In this document: positions 10,001 through 16,937 of the stretch, one piece after another
Position numbering within the stretch: position 1 is the first letter of the stretch
How the letters are laid out: every line of letters starts with the position of its first letter
Assembly (NCBI RefSeq): GCF_001937445.1
Contig: NZ_MSKS01000020.1
Coordinates: 1-59,611, forward strand
DNA length: 59,611 nt
Direction: 5' to 3'
DNA from: Actinomyces oris
GTDB lineage: Bacteria; Actinomycetota; Actinomycetes; Actinomycetales; Actinomycetaceae
Program-made: the position numbers and the translations under genes
The notes under the pieces: generated by a model
Told to the model about the DNA's origin: nothing
The model's input: only the letters and a program-made list of their open reading frames with translations
The model's database searches: none

Positions 10001-10318
10001 CTCCGCCTCCGCCAGCTCCAGCCGGTACCCGTCGCCGCTGCGCTCGACGACACCCTCCCCCACGACGGCGCGCAGCCGGGAGACGACGACGTGCAGTGCC
10101 CGCAGGGGGCGGGCCGGGGCATCCTCGGGCCACAGGGCCTCAACGAGGGCGCCGTCGCTCACCCTGGCGTCTTGGCTGCCGGCGAGCACGGCGAGCAGGT
10201 CAAGGCTCCTCCCGCTCAGGGCCCTGCCATGCCAGGTTGGCGGCTCCGTCAGGAGAGTCATGCGGTACGGGGAGGTCACGGGTCCATTCTCACCCATCAC
10301 CATGAGGAGGTGCTCCAC
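7100..10318 (-). CDS. SARP/AfsR-like regulator: BTAD plus NB-ARC ATPase and helical repeats
   Basis: This large cytoplasmic regulator has about 1072 aa. Residues ~20-105 form an OmpR-like winged helix (GRSLDLLAVLAGSQDARVSDGALVEALWPEDAPARPLRALHVVVSRLR...DGYRL). Residues ~115-255 are a bacterial transcriptional activator (BTAD) domain. A NB-ARC/STAND ATPase follows, with Walker A GPGGVGKTT (294-302), LVLDNCEHL and ATSRRPL. The remaining ~500 residues are alanine-rich helices of TPR-like character. Such proteins activate adjacent operons, often for secondary metabolites or export; the adjacent DrrAB-type exporter is the obvious candidate, though it is convergent. The first start is GTG at 10318; ATG at 10297 or GTG at 10279 are also possible. 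Confidence 0.88.
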   Translation of the reverse strand: MEHLLMVMGENGPVTSPYRMTLLTEPPTWHGRALSGRSLDLLAVLAGSQDARVSDGALVEALWPEDAPARPLRALHVVVSRLRAVVGEGVVERSGDGYRLELAEAEVDVRDLSGRAHRARACAAAGQWEQVLDLTDSLPPVPVPDEADDNGGAGDAPVVLLRERAAALTEGARRDRGLALEATGEHEQAADLLRQAAQRDAGDETVLAALMRAESWARSPAAALKIYEQYRRRLRELGAVPGPAMRAAHEAVLAAENPVRHGLEPEPEHFLGREADVTGVLKTLSTHHLVTITGPGGVGKTTLAQVVAARSRRPAVYVVALAEVLPGADLTKVLLDAVGGSAVVNGDPRRDLAAALSQPGTVLVLDNCEHLADQVADLIGPLLAACPDLRVLATSRRPLDLAAEHVHRLDALDATSSAELFRARALSARPGQVIDDDDLGELLGRLEGIPLAIELAAARTRSLSVGQIAERLPGRPDLLTAARDAPARQRTLRAVIEWSWNLLDAAERRALARLALLADGFTLLPAEALIGAQAADLLDALVSHSLLVVRDHGLPRFHMLVTVRDFALAQLSASGDEAEARAALHQWAVDLCSQIRFPVDSGDFGDASHPEARHHDRLFQQVADNEAVILQQLDRLLAQADGHGSDRLPAELRDAICLIGAALMRLWSVTWSYERIADYGARLIGPAVQPAQDLRGNEAGLSVLALCVTLFGLLSHVPAQVRSRLPASFDGEGTFARVRRFLRAGDEQWPELADDADPWVAWAATRCLAAQQEDDGDPQASLETIEALLGRLHSHDLAGIHLLELHLHRLQVLMSLGRYSQVIDACSRAQVLLERVLPSWGEFFRTTLQWGDAYCTVYLDPRPETATDLLERLESVDLPGTIRFILRSVRGELELTRGNVRTAALIQRVSLHYARHWRSILGAGSQWELYNLGMCLVTDVELSPDDAVELDAGAIRARATSLLRDILSDPAPRQRDIPTIMGFAAAVGLSAAAAAEPGSQRRAVGAELVATALAVGTNQTYRLLSHNYLRSRTERLDAPALGQAEERIRGLDRSELVAHAADLAGRLAGEVG
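7103..7138. terminator. Hairpin between convergent exporter and regulator genes
   Basis: A perfect 12-bp stem (GCCGACCTCGCC with its complement, 7103-7114 and 7127-7138) and a 12-nt loop lie just past the permease stop. They sit within the last codons of the convergent regulator gene. It probably ends exporter transcription, but has no T-tract. Confidence 0.5.
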
Positions 10319-10403
10319 ACGCCGGGGCCGGTCGCGACGCCGGCCACCGTACTGGTGGCGCCAGCCGCGACCGGCCCCGGGGTCCGCAGGTGAGACTCAG
10401 GCG

Positions 10404-10865
10404 CTAGGAAGCAGCGAAAGCTTGAGACGACATGTGCCTGAGCAGGGCAGACACATCCGGAACGTCATCGTGGGGACCGTCGTCAGAAAGAGTAAAACGT
10501 TGAGCCTTCATCGTATCCATGACAGCGCCGATGGACGATGTGTGGCCCTGAGGCCCGGCCCCGAGCGTCACCCCTTCGGCAGCACACCAACCTTCGGGGG
10601 CCTGCTTTGAAGGCATCTCCCACCTGAAAAAGCCGAAGCGCTTGCTTCCCTGACGATCGGGGAAGAACACGGCGACTATCGTGTCGGCACCGTGATCGAG
10701 GTGATCGGCGATCACGGAGCCGATGGGCTCGGACTCAGGGACCGCAAGGATCCTGGTGTCATTGAGGTAGCGGTTGCGCCTGAACAGCTCCCGCCCCTGA
10801 GTCGTACCGAGGAAGAGCCCCACAGCGCGCGCCGCATCACGCCGCGTCGTCTTGGTGTCACTCAT
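10404..10865 (-). CDS. Small protein of unknown function
   Basis: This is a 153-aa soluble protein with no signal peptide or membrane segment; I do not recognise the family. It is mixed alpha/beta in appearance, with a central VIADHLDHGADTIVAVFFPDRQGSKRFGFFRW strand-rich part and a tail rich in Asp, His and Ser. The ATG is supported by CTGGCAGAG upstream and by a 4-bp ATGA overlap with the 3' end of a truncated upstream frame (10862-10957). That coupling suggests it was the second gene of a pair, as in toxin/immunity or chaperone/partner modules, but nothing in the sequence proves this. Confidence 0.6.
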   Translation of the reverse strand: MSDTKTTRRDAARAVGLFLGTTQGRELFRRNRYLNDTRILAVPESEPIGSVIADHLDHGADTIVAVFFPDRQGSKRFGFFRWEMPSKQAPEGWCAAEGVTLGAGPQGHTSSIGAVMDTMKAQRFTLSDDGPHDDVPDVSALLRHMSSQAFAAS

Positions 10866-10957
10866 CTCTGCCAGCTCCTGAAGTGCTGTTCCATCCAGTC
10901 GATTACCTGCTTGTATGACTCGTCGTAAGACGCCCCCAGTATGGCATGGTCATTTTG
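10862..10957 (-). pseudogene. Possible 3' remnant of a lost gene
   Basis: A 31-codon frame follows an in-frame TAG and ends in TGA inside the ATGA start of the next gene. It reads with natural-looking composition (ASYDESYKQVIDWMEQHFRSWQR at its end). It has no ATG or GTG start and no room for one, so it looks like the tail of a gene whose 5' part was deleted. The surrounding 10900-11000 is AT-rich for this window. Confidence 0.35.
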
Positions 10958-11080
10958 CTAGACGCTGTATCCCAACGGTTATATCAGAAGTAGATCGGCA
11001 ATAACATTGGGGCTGAGGCATAGACGTCGACCACTACACGACCGCGCCGTGCACCTGCAGTCCCAGAACCTTCAGTGCCC

Positions 11081-11113
11081 TGTGCCCCGCCCATAGGTTC
11101 TGGGCGGGGCACA
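11081..11113 (-). terminator. Hairpin downstream of glmM
   Basis: A perfect 13-bp stem (TGTGCCCCGCCCA at 11081-11093 with its complement at 11101-11113) and a 7-nt loop lie 51 bp beyond the glmM stop. There is no T-tract, which is common for actinobacterial terminators. Confidence 0.65.
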
Positions 11114-11163
11114 TAGATCGGGCATGATGCCTTCTGAAGGCCGGGAAGGAACCCGCCGTCAGC

Positions 11164-12525
11164 TCACAGGCTGAGGTTGTTCTTGACGGTGTCGGCCAGG
11201 GAGCGGGCCACGCGGTCGGCCTCCTCCTGGGTGGCGGCCTCGACCATGACGCGTACGAGCGGCTCGGTGCCCGAGGGGCGCAGCAGGACCCGGCCGGTCT
11301 CGCCCAGGTCCTTCTCCGCGGAGGCCACGGCGTCCTGCACGGCCTTGTTGGTGCTGGCGGCGCCCTTGTCGACGTTCTTGACGTTGATGAGGGTCTGGGG
11401 CAGGCGGGTGACGACGCTGGCCAGCTCGGCCAGCGTCTTGCCGGTGCGCTTGACGCGCGCGGCCACGTGCAGGGAGGTGAGCACGCCGTCACCGGTGGTG
11501 GCGTGGACGGTGTCGATGACGTGCCCGGACTGCTCGCCGCCCAGGGTGTAGCCGCCCTGGAGCATCCGCTCGAGCACGTAGCGGTCGCCCACGCCGGTCT
11601 GGACGGTGCGGATGCCGTGCTCGCGCATGGCCAGGATGAGGCCGAGGTTGCTCATGACGGTGACGACGAGCGTGTCGGAGCCGAGGGTGCCGTCGGCCTT
11701 CATGCCGATGGCGAGCATGCCCATGATCTGGTCACCGTCGACGAGCTGGCCGTCGGCGTCCACGGCCAGGCAGCGGTCGGCGTCACCGTCGTAGGCCACA
11801 CCCATGTCCGCTCCCACCGCCTTGACGTAGTTCTGCAGCTGCTCGGGGTGGGTGGAGCCGCAGTTGTCGTTGATGTTGAGGCCGTCCGGGGAGGCGTTGA
11901 TGACGATGACCTCGGCGCCGGCGGCCCGCAGCGCGGCAGGACCCACGACGGAGGCGGCACCGTTGGAGGCGTCGACGACGATGCGCAGCCCGGACAGGTC
12001 GGTGGCAGCGGAGTCGACGAGGTGGTTGATGTAGTTCTGGTCTGCGACGGTCTCACCCTTGATGACGCGGCCGACGTCGGCGCCGGTGGGGCGGTCACTG
12101 ATCTTGCCCAGGAGGGCCTCGATCTCGTCCTCGACGGCGTCGGCGAGCTTGTAGCCGCCGCGGGCGATGAACTTGATGCCGTTGTCCGGGAAGGGGTTGT
12201 GGGAGGCGGAGATCATGACGCCCAGCTCGATGTCCTGGGTGGCCGTCAGGTGGGCGATCGCCGGGGTGGGCAGGACGCCCACGCGGGTGACGTCGATGCC
12301 GGAGGAGGCCAGGCCCGCGCTGATGGCGTGGTCGAGGAACTCTCCGGAGGCGCGGGTGTCGCGGCCCACGATGGCGCGGGGGCGGCCTCTGCGTGAGCTG
12401 CGTGCGGCGGAAGTGTCCTTGGTCAGGACGCGGGCCGCGGCCTCACCGAGCTGCACGGCCAGGGTCGGCGTGAGCAGGTCGTTGGCCAGGCCGCGTACGC
12501 CGTCGGTTCCGAAGAGACGAGCCAT
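11164..12525 (-). CDS. glmM: Phosphoglucosamine mutase
   Basis: The 453-aa enzyme interconverts glucosamine-6-phosphate and glucosamine-1-phosphate on the way to UDP-GlcNAc. It starts MARLFGTDGVRG, as the family does. It carries the active-site phosphoserine loop ISASHNPFPDNGIKF (Ser about 108), the metal site DGDADRC and the sugar-specificity loop GEQSGH. The C-terminal phosphate-binding region is RPSGTEPLVRVMVEA. The start at 12525 has an ideal AGGAGG eight bases upstream. It follows rpsI in the usual actinobacterial order rplM-rpsI-glmM. A terminator-like hairpin separates it from rpsI, so it probably also has its own promoter. Confidence 0.97.
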   Translation of the reverse strand: MARLFGTDGVRGLANDLLTPTLAVQLGEAAARVLTKDTSAARSSRRGRPRAIVGRDTRASGEFLDHAISAGLASSGIDVTRVGVLPTPAIAHLTATQDIELGVMISASHNPFPDNGIKFIARGGYKLADAVEDEIEALLGKISDRPTGADVGRVIKGETVADQNYINHLVDSAATDLSGLRIVVDASNGAASVVGPAALRAAGAEVIVINASPDGLNINDNCGSTHPEQLQNYVKAVGADMGVAYDGDADRCLAVDADGQLVDGDQIMGMLAIGMKADGTLGSDTLVVTVMSNLGLILAMREHGIRTVQTGVGDRYVLERMLQGGYTLGGEQSGHVIDTVHATTGDGVLTSLHVAARVKRTGKTLAELASVVTRLPQTLINVKNVDKGAASTNKAVQDAVASAEKDLGETGRVLLRPSGTEPLVRVMVEAATQEEADRVARSLADTVKNNLSL

Positions 12526-12750
12526 GGAAATCCTCCTGAGGGGTGACGAAACAGCACCATCCTGCCACGGAGCGCCGAACATCGGGGCCCAACCTTCGGC
12601 CAGCGCACAAGGTCTGATGTCCTGCGGTGGCGCGCAGCCGGCGACGCGCGCCCGAGATGACGCCCTTCACCTGGGAGCATCGGCTTCATGCCGGCTGCTA
12701 TCGACTTTGGCGGCGCCGCCCGGGCGGCTCTCCTCCGCCCCTGACACATG

Positions 12751-12790
12751 ACGACGGCGGCCGCCCCGGGAAGGGGACGGCCGCCGTCGT
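12751..12790 (-). terminator. Hairpin downstream of rpsI
   Basis: ACGACGGCGGCCG (12751-12763) pairs perfectly with 12778-12790. The loop itself contains a CCCC/GGGG pairing. It lies 48 bp past the rpsI stop and ends the rplM-rpsI unit ahead of glmM. The rest of the 12526-12837 gap shows nothing else recognisable. Confidence 0.75.
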
Positions 12791-12837
12791 AGGCAAGCAG
12801 AGCGGGTCCCGGCCGGTTCGGCCAGGACCTGGCCCGA

Positions 12838-13332
12838 TCAGCGCTTGGAGTACTGGGGGGCGCGACGGGCCTTGTGCAGACCGGCCTTCTTGCGCTCCAC
12901 GATGCGCGAGTCGCGAGTGAGGAAACCGGCCTTCTTCAGGGTGGCGCGGTTGGCCTCACGGTCGATCTCGTTGAGGGCGCGGGCGATGCCCAGGCGCAGG
13001 GCGCCGGCCTGGCCGGAGACGCCACCGCCGTTGATGCGGGCGACGACGTCGAAACGGCCCTCGAGGTCCAGGATGGTGAAGGGGGCGCGCACGAGCTGCT
13101 GGTGCAGCTTGTTGGGGAAGTAGTCCTCCAGGGAGCGGCCGTTGAGCGTCCACTGGCCGGTGCCGGGAACGAGGCGCACGCGAGCGACGGCCTCCTTGCG
13201 GCGACCCAGGCCGGAGCCGGGGGCGGTGATGGACTGGCCGCGACCAGGAGCGGACTCCTCGGTCTCGGTGGTGTAGCTGGAGGGGGCGTTCTCCTCGTCC
13301 AGCGCGTCAATGTCGACAGTGGTCTCAGCCAC
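12838..13332 (-). CDS. rpsI: Ribosomal protein S9 with N-terminal extension
   Basis: This is the small-subunit protein S9, whose C-terminal tail ([14 protein letters not shown]) reaches the P site. The core begins at [24 protein letters not shown]. An acidic, Ser/Thr-rich extension of about 45 residues precedes it, making 164 aa against about 130 in E. coli; such extensions occur in actinobacteria. GTG at 13332 is chosen because AAAGGA lies 6 bases upstream; the longer open frame upstream runs through the intergenic region. It is cotranscribed after rplM, 43 bp away. Confidence 0.95.
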   Translation of the reverse strand: MAETTVDIDALDEENAPSSYTTETEESAPGRGQSITAPGSGLGRRKEAVARVRLVPGTGQWTLNGRSLEDYFPNKLHQQLVRAPFTILDLEGRFDVVARINGGGVSGQAGALRLGIARALNEIDREANRATLKKAGFLTRDSRIVERKKAGLHKARRAPQYSKR

Positions 13333-13375
13333 GATATGTCCTTTGCTTGTCGCGGGGTGCCGAGCGCTGGAGCGC

Positions 13376-13819
13376 TTACTGGGCGACCTGGGTGATCTCG
13401 AACGTCTTCGGGCTCTGGGAGGCGTGCGGGTGCTCGGCACCTGCGTAGACCTTGAGCTTCTTGAGCTGGGCGCGACCGAGCTTGGTGTGGGGAACCATGC
13501 CCTTGATGGCCTTCTCGACGGCGCGCTCAGGGCGGGTGGCCAGCAGCTCGCGGTAGGAGACGGCGGTCAGACCACCCGGGTGGCCGGAGTGGCGGTAGGC
13601 GAACTTCTTGTCAGCCTTGCCGTTGGTGAGAGCCACCTTGTCGGCATTGATGATGACGACGTAGTCGCCGCAGTCCTCGTTGGGGGCGAACTGGGGCTTG
13701 TGCTTCCCACGGAGCAGGGTGGCGGCCTGGGCCGCGAGTCGACCCAGGATGACGTCGGTGGCGTCAATGACGTACCAGTTCTTCTCGACGTCGCCGGGCT
13801 TCGGTGTATACGTGCGCAC
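13376..13819 (-). CDS. rplM: Ribosomal protein L13
   Basis: Large-subunit protein L13, 147 aa, the normal length. It shows [32 protein letters not shown], then [22 protein letters not shown] and the C-terminal [17 protein letters not shown] at 13819 is chosen because it begins the conserved N-terminus ([15 protein letters not shown]) and has GAAGG just upstream. First gene of the rplM-rpsI unit; the 258-bp gap upstream (13820-14077) presumably holds its promoter. Confidence 0.96.
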   Translation of the reverse strand: MRTYTPKPGDVEKNWYVIDATDVILGRLAAQAATLLRGKHKPQFAPNEDCGDYVVIINADKVALTNGKADKKFAYRHSGHPGGLTAVSYRELLATRPERAVEKAIKGMVPHTKLGRAQLKKLKVYAGAEHPHASQSPKTFEITQVAQ

Positions 13820-14077
13820 GGGCGTTGCCTTCGTTTCTCTTGGCGAGTGGGCACGCCGAAGCGCGGTGAAGCGTTCGCGGTTCGGCGAGACCACCATGGT
13901 CAGGTGAGTGGTCGGAGCACAGGCGACCCGGGGCGAGTGGGACGGCACCGCGGACACGCACACGTGTGCTGCACGACGATTGCCAACAGTACCGGGCGCC
14001 CCACGGGAGGGTCAAAAGGTGCGGCTTCCCAGTTCCGTGAATCGCACCACGCGGCCGGGCGGGCTCCTGGCCGCTGA

Positions 14078-14965
14078 TCAGCAGCTCAGACGCCGGGTGG
14101 TGCGGGCCCGCTCGGCCTGGGCGGCGAGCTCGTTGTCGGCCGGGTAGGTGACCTCCTCCAGGGTCAGCCCGTGCGGCGGGGCGACGGGGGCCGCACTCTG
14201 GCGCGTGCGGGCGTCCAGGAGCTCGCGCGGCCAGGTGACCGGCTTGCGTCCCTGCCCGACGGCCAGGCCCGCCCCCACCAGGGAGCGGACCATGGAGTGG
14301 CAGAAGGCGTCGGCGACGACGCTCAGGGTCACGAGCCCGGCGTCCGGCCCGGCCTGGGCCCGTCGCCACTGCAGGGTGCGCAGGGTGCGGATGGTCGTGG
14401 CGCTCTGGCGGGGCTTGCAGTAGGACAGGAAGTCGTGCTCGCCGAGCAGAGGCCGGGCACAGGCGTCCATGGCCTCGACGTCGAGCGCATCGGGCAGCCA
14501 CAGGACGGTGGCGCGCCGGACGGGGTCGCGCGGGGCGGCGGCGTCGGCGATCCGGTAGGTGTAGCGGCGGCTCAGGGCGCCGAAGCGGGCGTCAAATTCC
14601 TCCGGCACGGTGCGCGCCCCGGTGACGACGACGTCGCCGGCCCCGCGCGGCGTGCGCGTCAGGCTCTCCTGGGCCTCGCGGGCCAGGACGCCCGCCACCC
14701 GGGTGAGCAGGGCGGCCTCGGGGAGGCGCCCGGAGCGTCCGGGCAGTGCGGCCCAGGCCTCGGGGCTCGCATCGAGGTGGGCCACTTGGGCGGCGGCGTG
14801 GACGCCGGCGTCGGTGCGTCCGGCCACGGTGAGGCGGACTGGCTCACGCAGCACGGTGGCCAGGGCGGAGGTGAGGACCCCCTCGACAGTGCGCAGCCCG
14901 GGCTGGGCGGCCCACCCGGAGAAGAAGGTCCCGTCGTAGGCCAGGTCGAGGCGGATGCGTGGCAT
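14078..14965 (-). CDS. truA: tRNA pseudouridine synthase A
   Basis: The 295-aa enzyme converts uridines 38-40 of tRNA anticodon stems to pseudouridine. It begins MPRIRLDLAYDGTFFSGWAAQPG, and the catalytic motif AGRTDAGVHA (the Asp is the nucleophile) is intact. The tail HSMVRSLVGAGLAVGQG is also family-typical. ATG at 14965 fits the homology; ATG at 14974 would add MGG and cannot be excluded. In many actinobacteria truA follows rplQ directly. Here about 5.6 kb of accessory genes lie between them. It is divergent from the ROK kinase gene, whose GTG is only 50 bp away. Confidence 0.94.
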   Translation of the reverse strand: MPRIRLDLAYDGTFFSGWAAQPGLRTVEGVLTSALATVLREPVRLTVAGRTDAGVHAAAQVAHLDASPEAWAALPGRSGRLPEAALLTRVAGVLAREAQESLTRTPRGAGDVVVTGARTVPEEFDARFGALSRRYTYRIADAAAPRDPVRRATVLWLPDALDVEAMDACARPLLGEHDFLSYCKPRQSATTIRTLRTLQWRRAQAGPDAGLVTLSVVADAFCHSMVRSLVGAGLAVGQGRKPVTWPRELLDARTRQSAAPVAPPHGLTLEEVTYPADNELAAQAERARTTRRLSC

Positions 14966-15014
14966 GCCCCCCATTGAACCGCAACGGACTCGTGCTTCCA
15001 CTAGGCTCGCGGCC

Positions 15015-15770
15015 GTGAGCACAACGACTCTGTCCGTGGACTGCGGAGGCGGCGGCATCAAGGCCTCGGTGCTGGACTGCGAGGGCAACATCATCTCCCG
15101 CGCCGTGCGCACCCCGACCCCCTACCCGCTTCCGCCGACGAAACTGGTGGAGACCATCGCCTCGCTGGCCTCCCAGCTGCCGGGCGCGAACCGGGTGACG
15201 GTGGGGATGCCGGGCATGATCCGCCACGGGGTCGTCATCGCCACCCCGCACTACATCACCAAGGACGGCCCCCGTTCCAAGGTGTTGCCCGACCTGGTGG
15301 AGGCCTGGGCCCGCTTTGACATGGGCACCGCCATCTCCCGGGCCCTGGGCATCCCCTCCCTGGTCCTCAACGACGCCGAGGTCGCCGGGGCCGGCGTCGT
15401 CACGGGCCACGGCCTGGAGATGATCGTGACCCTGGGCACGGGCCTGGGCAACGCCGTCTTCGACAACGGGGTCCTGGCCCCGCACGTGGAGGTCTCTCAG
15501 GGGCCGGTGCGCTGGGGACTGACGTACGACGACTACATCGGCGAGCACGAGCGCCTGCGCCTGGGCGACGCCCACTGGTCGCGCCGGGTGCGCCGCGTCG
15601 TCGACGCCCTGCGCCCCATGTACCTGTGGGACCGCCTCTACCTGGGTGGCGGCAACTCGCGGCGGATCACGGCGGCCCAGCTGGCCAGGATCGGCGACGA
15701 CGTCGTCGTGGTCCCCAACGAGGCCGGCATGACCGGGGGCGCCCGCTGCTGGGACATGGCCCGTCCCTGA
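15015..15770 (+). CDS. ROK-family kinase, polyphosphate glucokinase-like
   Basis: The 251-aa sugar-kinase-fold protein begins LSVDCGGGGIKASVLDCEG, matching the first phosphate loop. It has the ROK catalytic block VLNDAEVAGAG (Asp) and the second phosphate loop TLGTGLGNAVFDNGVL. The stretch YDDYIGEHERLRLGDAHWSRRVRRVVDALRPMYLWDRLYLGGGN is close in pattern to polyphosphate glucokinases. It lacks the zinc-binding cysteines of ROK repressors and has no HTH. It probably phosphorylates glucose using polyphosphate and/or ATP. GTG at 15015 is the first start outside truA. It ends convergently to the MgtC-like gene. Confidence 0.8.
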   Translation: MSTTTLSVDCGGGGIKASVLDCEGNIISRAVRTPTPYPLPPTKLVETIASLASQLPGANRVTVGMPGMIRHGVVIATPHYITKDGPRSKVLPDLVEAWARFDMGTAISRALGIPSLVLNDAEVAGAGVVTGHGLEMIVTLGTGLGNAVFDNGVLAPHVEVSQGPVRWGLTYDDYIGEHERLRLGDAHWSRRVRRVVDALRPMYLWDRLYLGGGNSRRITAAQLARIGDDVVVVPNEAGMTGGARCWDMARP

Positions 15771-15845
15771 ACTCCGTTATTCCGTCCATCGCCGGAGCCC
15801 TCCCCGGAGCACTGGTTTGGAGCGGGCGTCAATATTGCCGAGGAT

Positions 15846-15964
15846 GTCCAAATCTGTGACAAAGGGCCTCCAGAGCCCTTGGTCTCGCTGGATGGAACGT
15901 TGGAATCATGCGGTTTCTACTCGTGGGCATGAACTCCTCCTGAGCCTTTGTCACAGATTTGGAC
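15846..15964 (-). repeat. Dispersed 119-bp inverted-repeat element, family 1, copy 2
   Basis: The 20-bp arms at 15846-15865 and 15945-15964 are perfectly inverted (core CTGTGACAAAGG). They match those of the element at 2076-2193, and part of the interior (ATCATGCGGTTT) matches that copy in the opposite orientation. It lies in the 281-bp gap between two convergent genes, where no other feature is visible. Confidence 0.8.
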
Positions 15965-16051
15965 ACCTCCGGACGATTCCACTCGGATCTGGCGTCTCGG
16001 CGTGGTGCGGTGGGCCTCGTTGAGGCACCCAGGCGCCCCCACCGGGCGGGC

Positions 16052-16756
16052 TCAGTCGAGCCGGCCGCCCTCGAGGCACTCGACGCCGTCGACACCGTCG
16101 AGCCCGGAGAGGGACTCGATGAGGTGGGCGGCGGGCCGCTGCCCGTGGAAGCGCATGACGGCGTTCATGGTGCGCCCGTGCTCGCCGCGGGTCATCTCGG
16201 TCTCCTCCAGGGTGGCCGTGAAGCCGGAGGCCGTGGCCGCCTGGAGGATCTCAGGCATGATGGCGCGGCCGACCTCGTAGTCGATGCGCACAGTCACCTC
16301 ACCGCGGCGGCGCTGCAGGCGTGAGGTGAGGGGCCCCAGCAGCAGGACGACGATGTAGTCCAGCGCGACCGCCGTGGCCGCCAGGGGGATCATGCCCGCC
16401 CCGCAGGCCATGCCGATGGCGGCGCTGAGCCAGACGGTCGCGGCAGTGGTCAGGCCCCGGACGGTGTCGTTGTTGACGAAGATGACCCCGGCTCCCAGGA
16501 AGCCGATGCCGGAGACGATCTGCGCGGCCACACGGCTGGGGTCCACCGCGACATCCGAGCCGGTGATCGGGGCGAAGCCGTAGGCGGACACGAGGGTGAA
16601 CAGGCACGAGCCCAGTCCCACCAGGACGTGCGTCTTGACGCCGGCGTCCTTGTGGCGCAGGTGGCGCTCGGCACCCAGCGTCAGGCACAGGAGGAAGGTG
16701 GCGAGCATCGCGACGACCTGAACCCCCACGTGGTTCAGGCTGAACAGCGCGTTCAC
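16052..16756 (-). CDS. MgtC/SapB-family membrane protein
   Basis: This 234-aa protein has four to five membrane segments in its first 150 residues and a soluble C-terminal ACT-like part. The MgtC family pattern is clear: LCLTLGAERHLRHKDAGVKTHVLVGLGSCLF, then AAQIVSGIGFLGAGVIFVNNDTVRGLTTAATVWLSAAIGMACGAG. Family members influence magnesium homeostasis or F-ATPase activity and survival in host cells; the exact role here is unknown. GTG at 16756 is preferred because GGGAAGGG precedes it and the first membrane segment follows closely. It is divergent from the TPR gene pair, with a 181-bp shared upstream gap. Confidence 0.88.
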   Translation of the reverse strand: MNALFSLNHVGVQVVAMLATFLLCLTLGAERHLRHKDAGVKTHVLVGLGSCLFTLVSAYGFAPITGSDVAVDPSRVAAQIVSGIGFLGAGVIFVNNDTVRGLTTAATVWLSAAIGMACGAGMIPLAATAVALDYIVVLLLGPLTSRLQRRRGEVTVRIDYEVGRAIMPEILQAATASGFTATLEETEMTRGEHGRTMNAVMRFHGQRPAAHLIESLSGLDGVDGVECLEGGRLD

Positions 16757-16937
16757 ACCGGTTCCCTTCCCTGTCGTCACCGTGCCTGTCCTGTCGGCAG
16801 CCGCCGGCCCCCGCCAGCACAGCGCCGATTCTAAAGGAGCCCTTGGCCGGGCGCGCCTTTGGTGATGTCTCCCCATCGCGGCGGCGCTCACGCACCGTTT
16901 AGCGTGAGCCCACCACCATTTCCCCAGTTCCTGAGGC

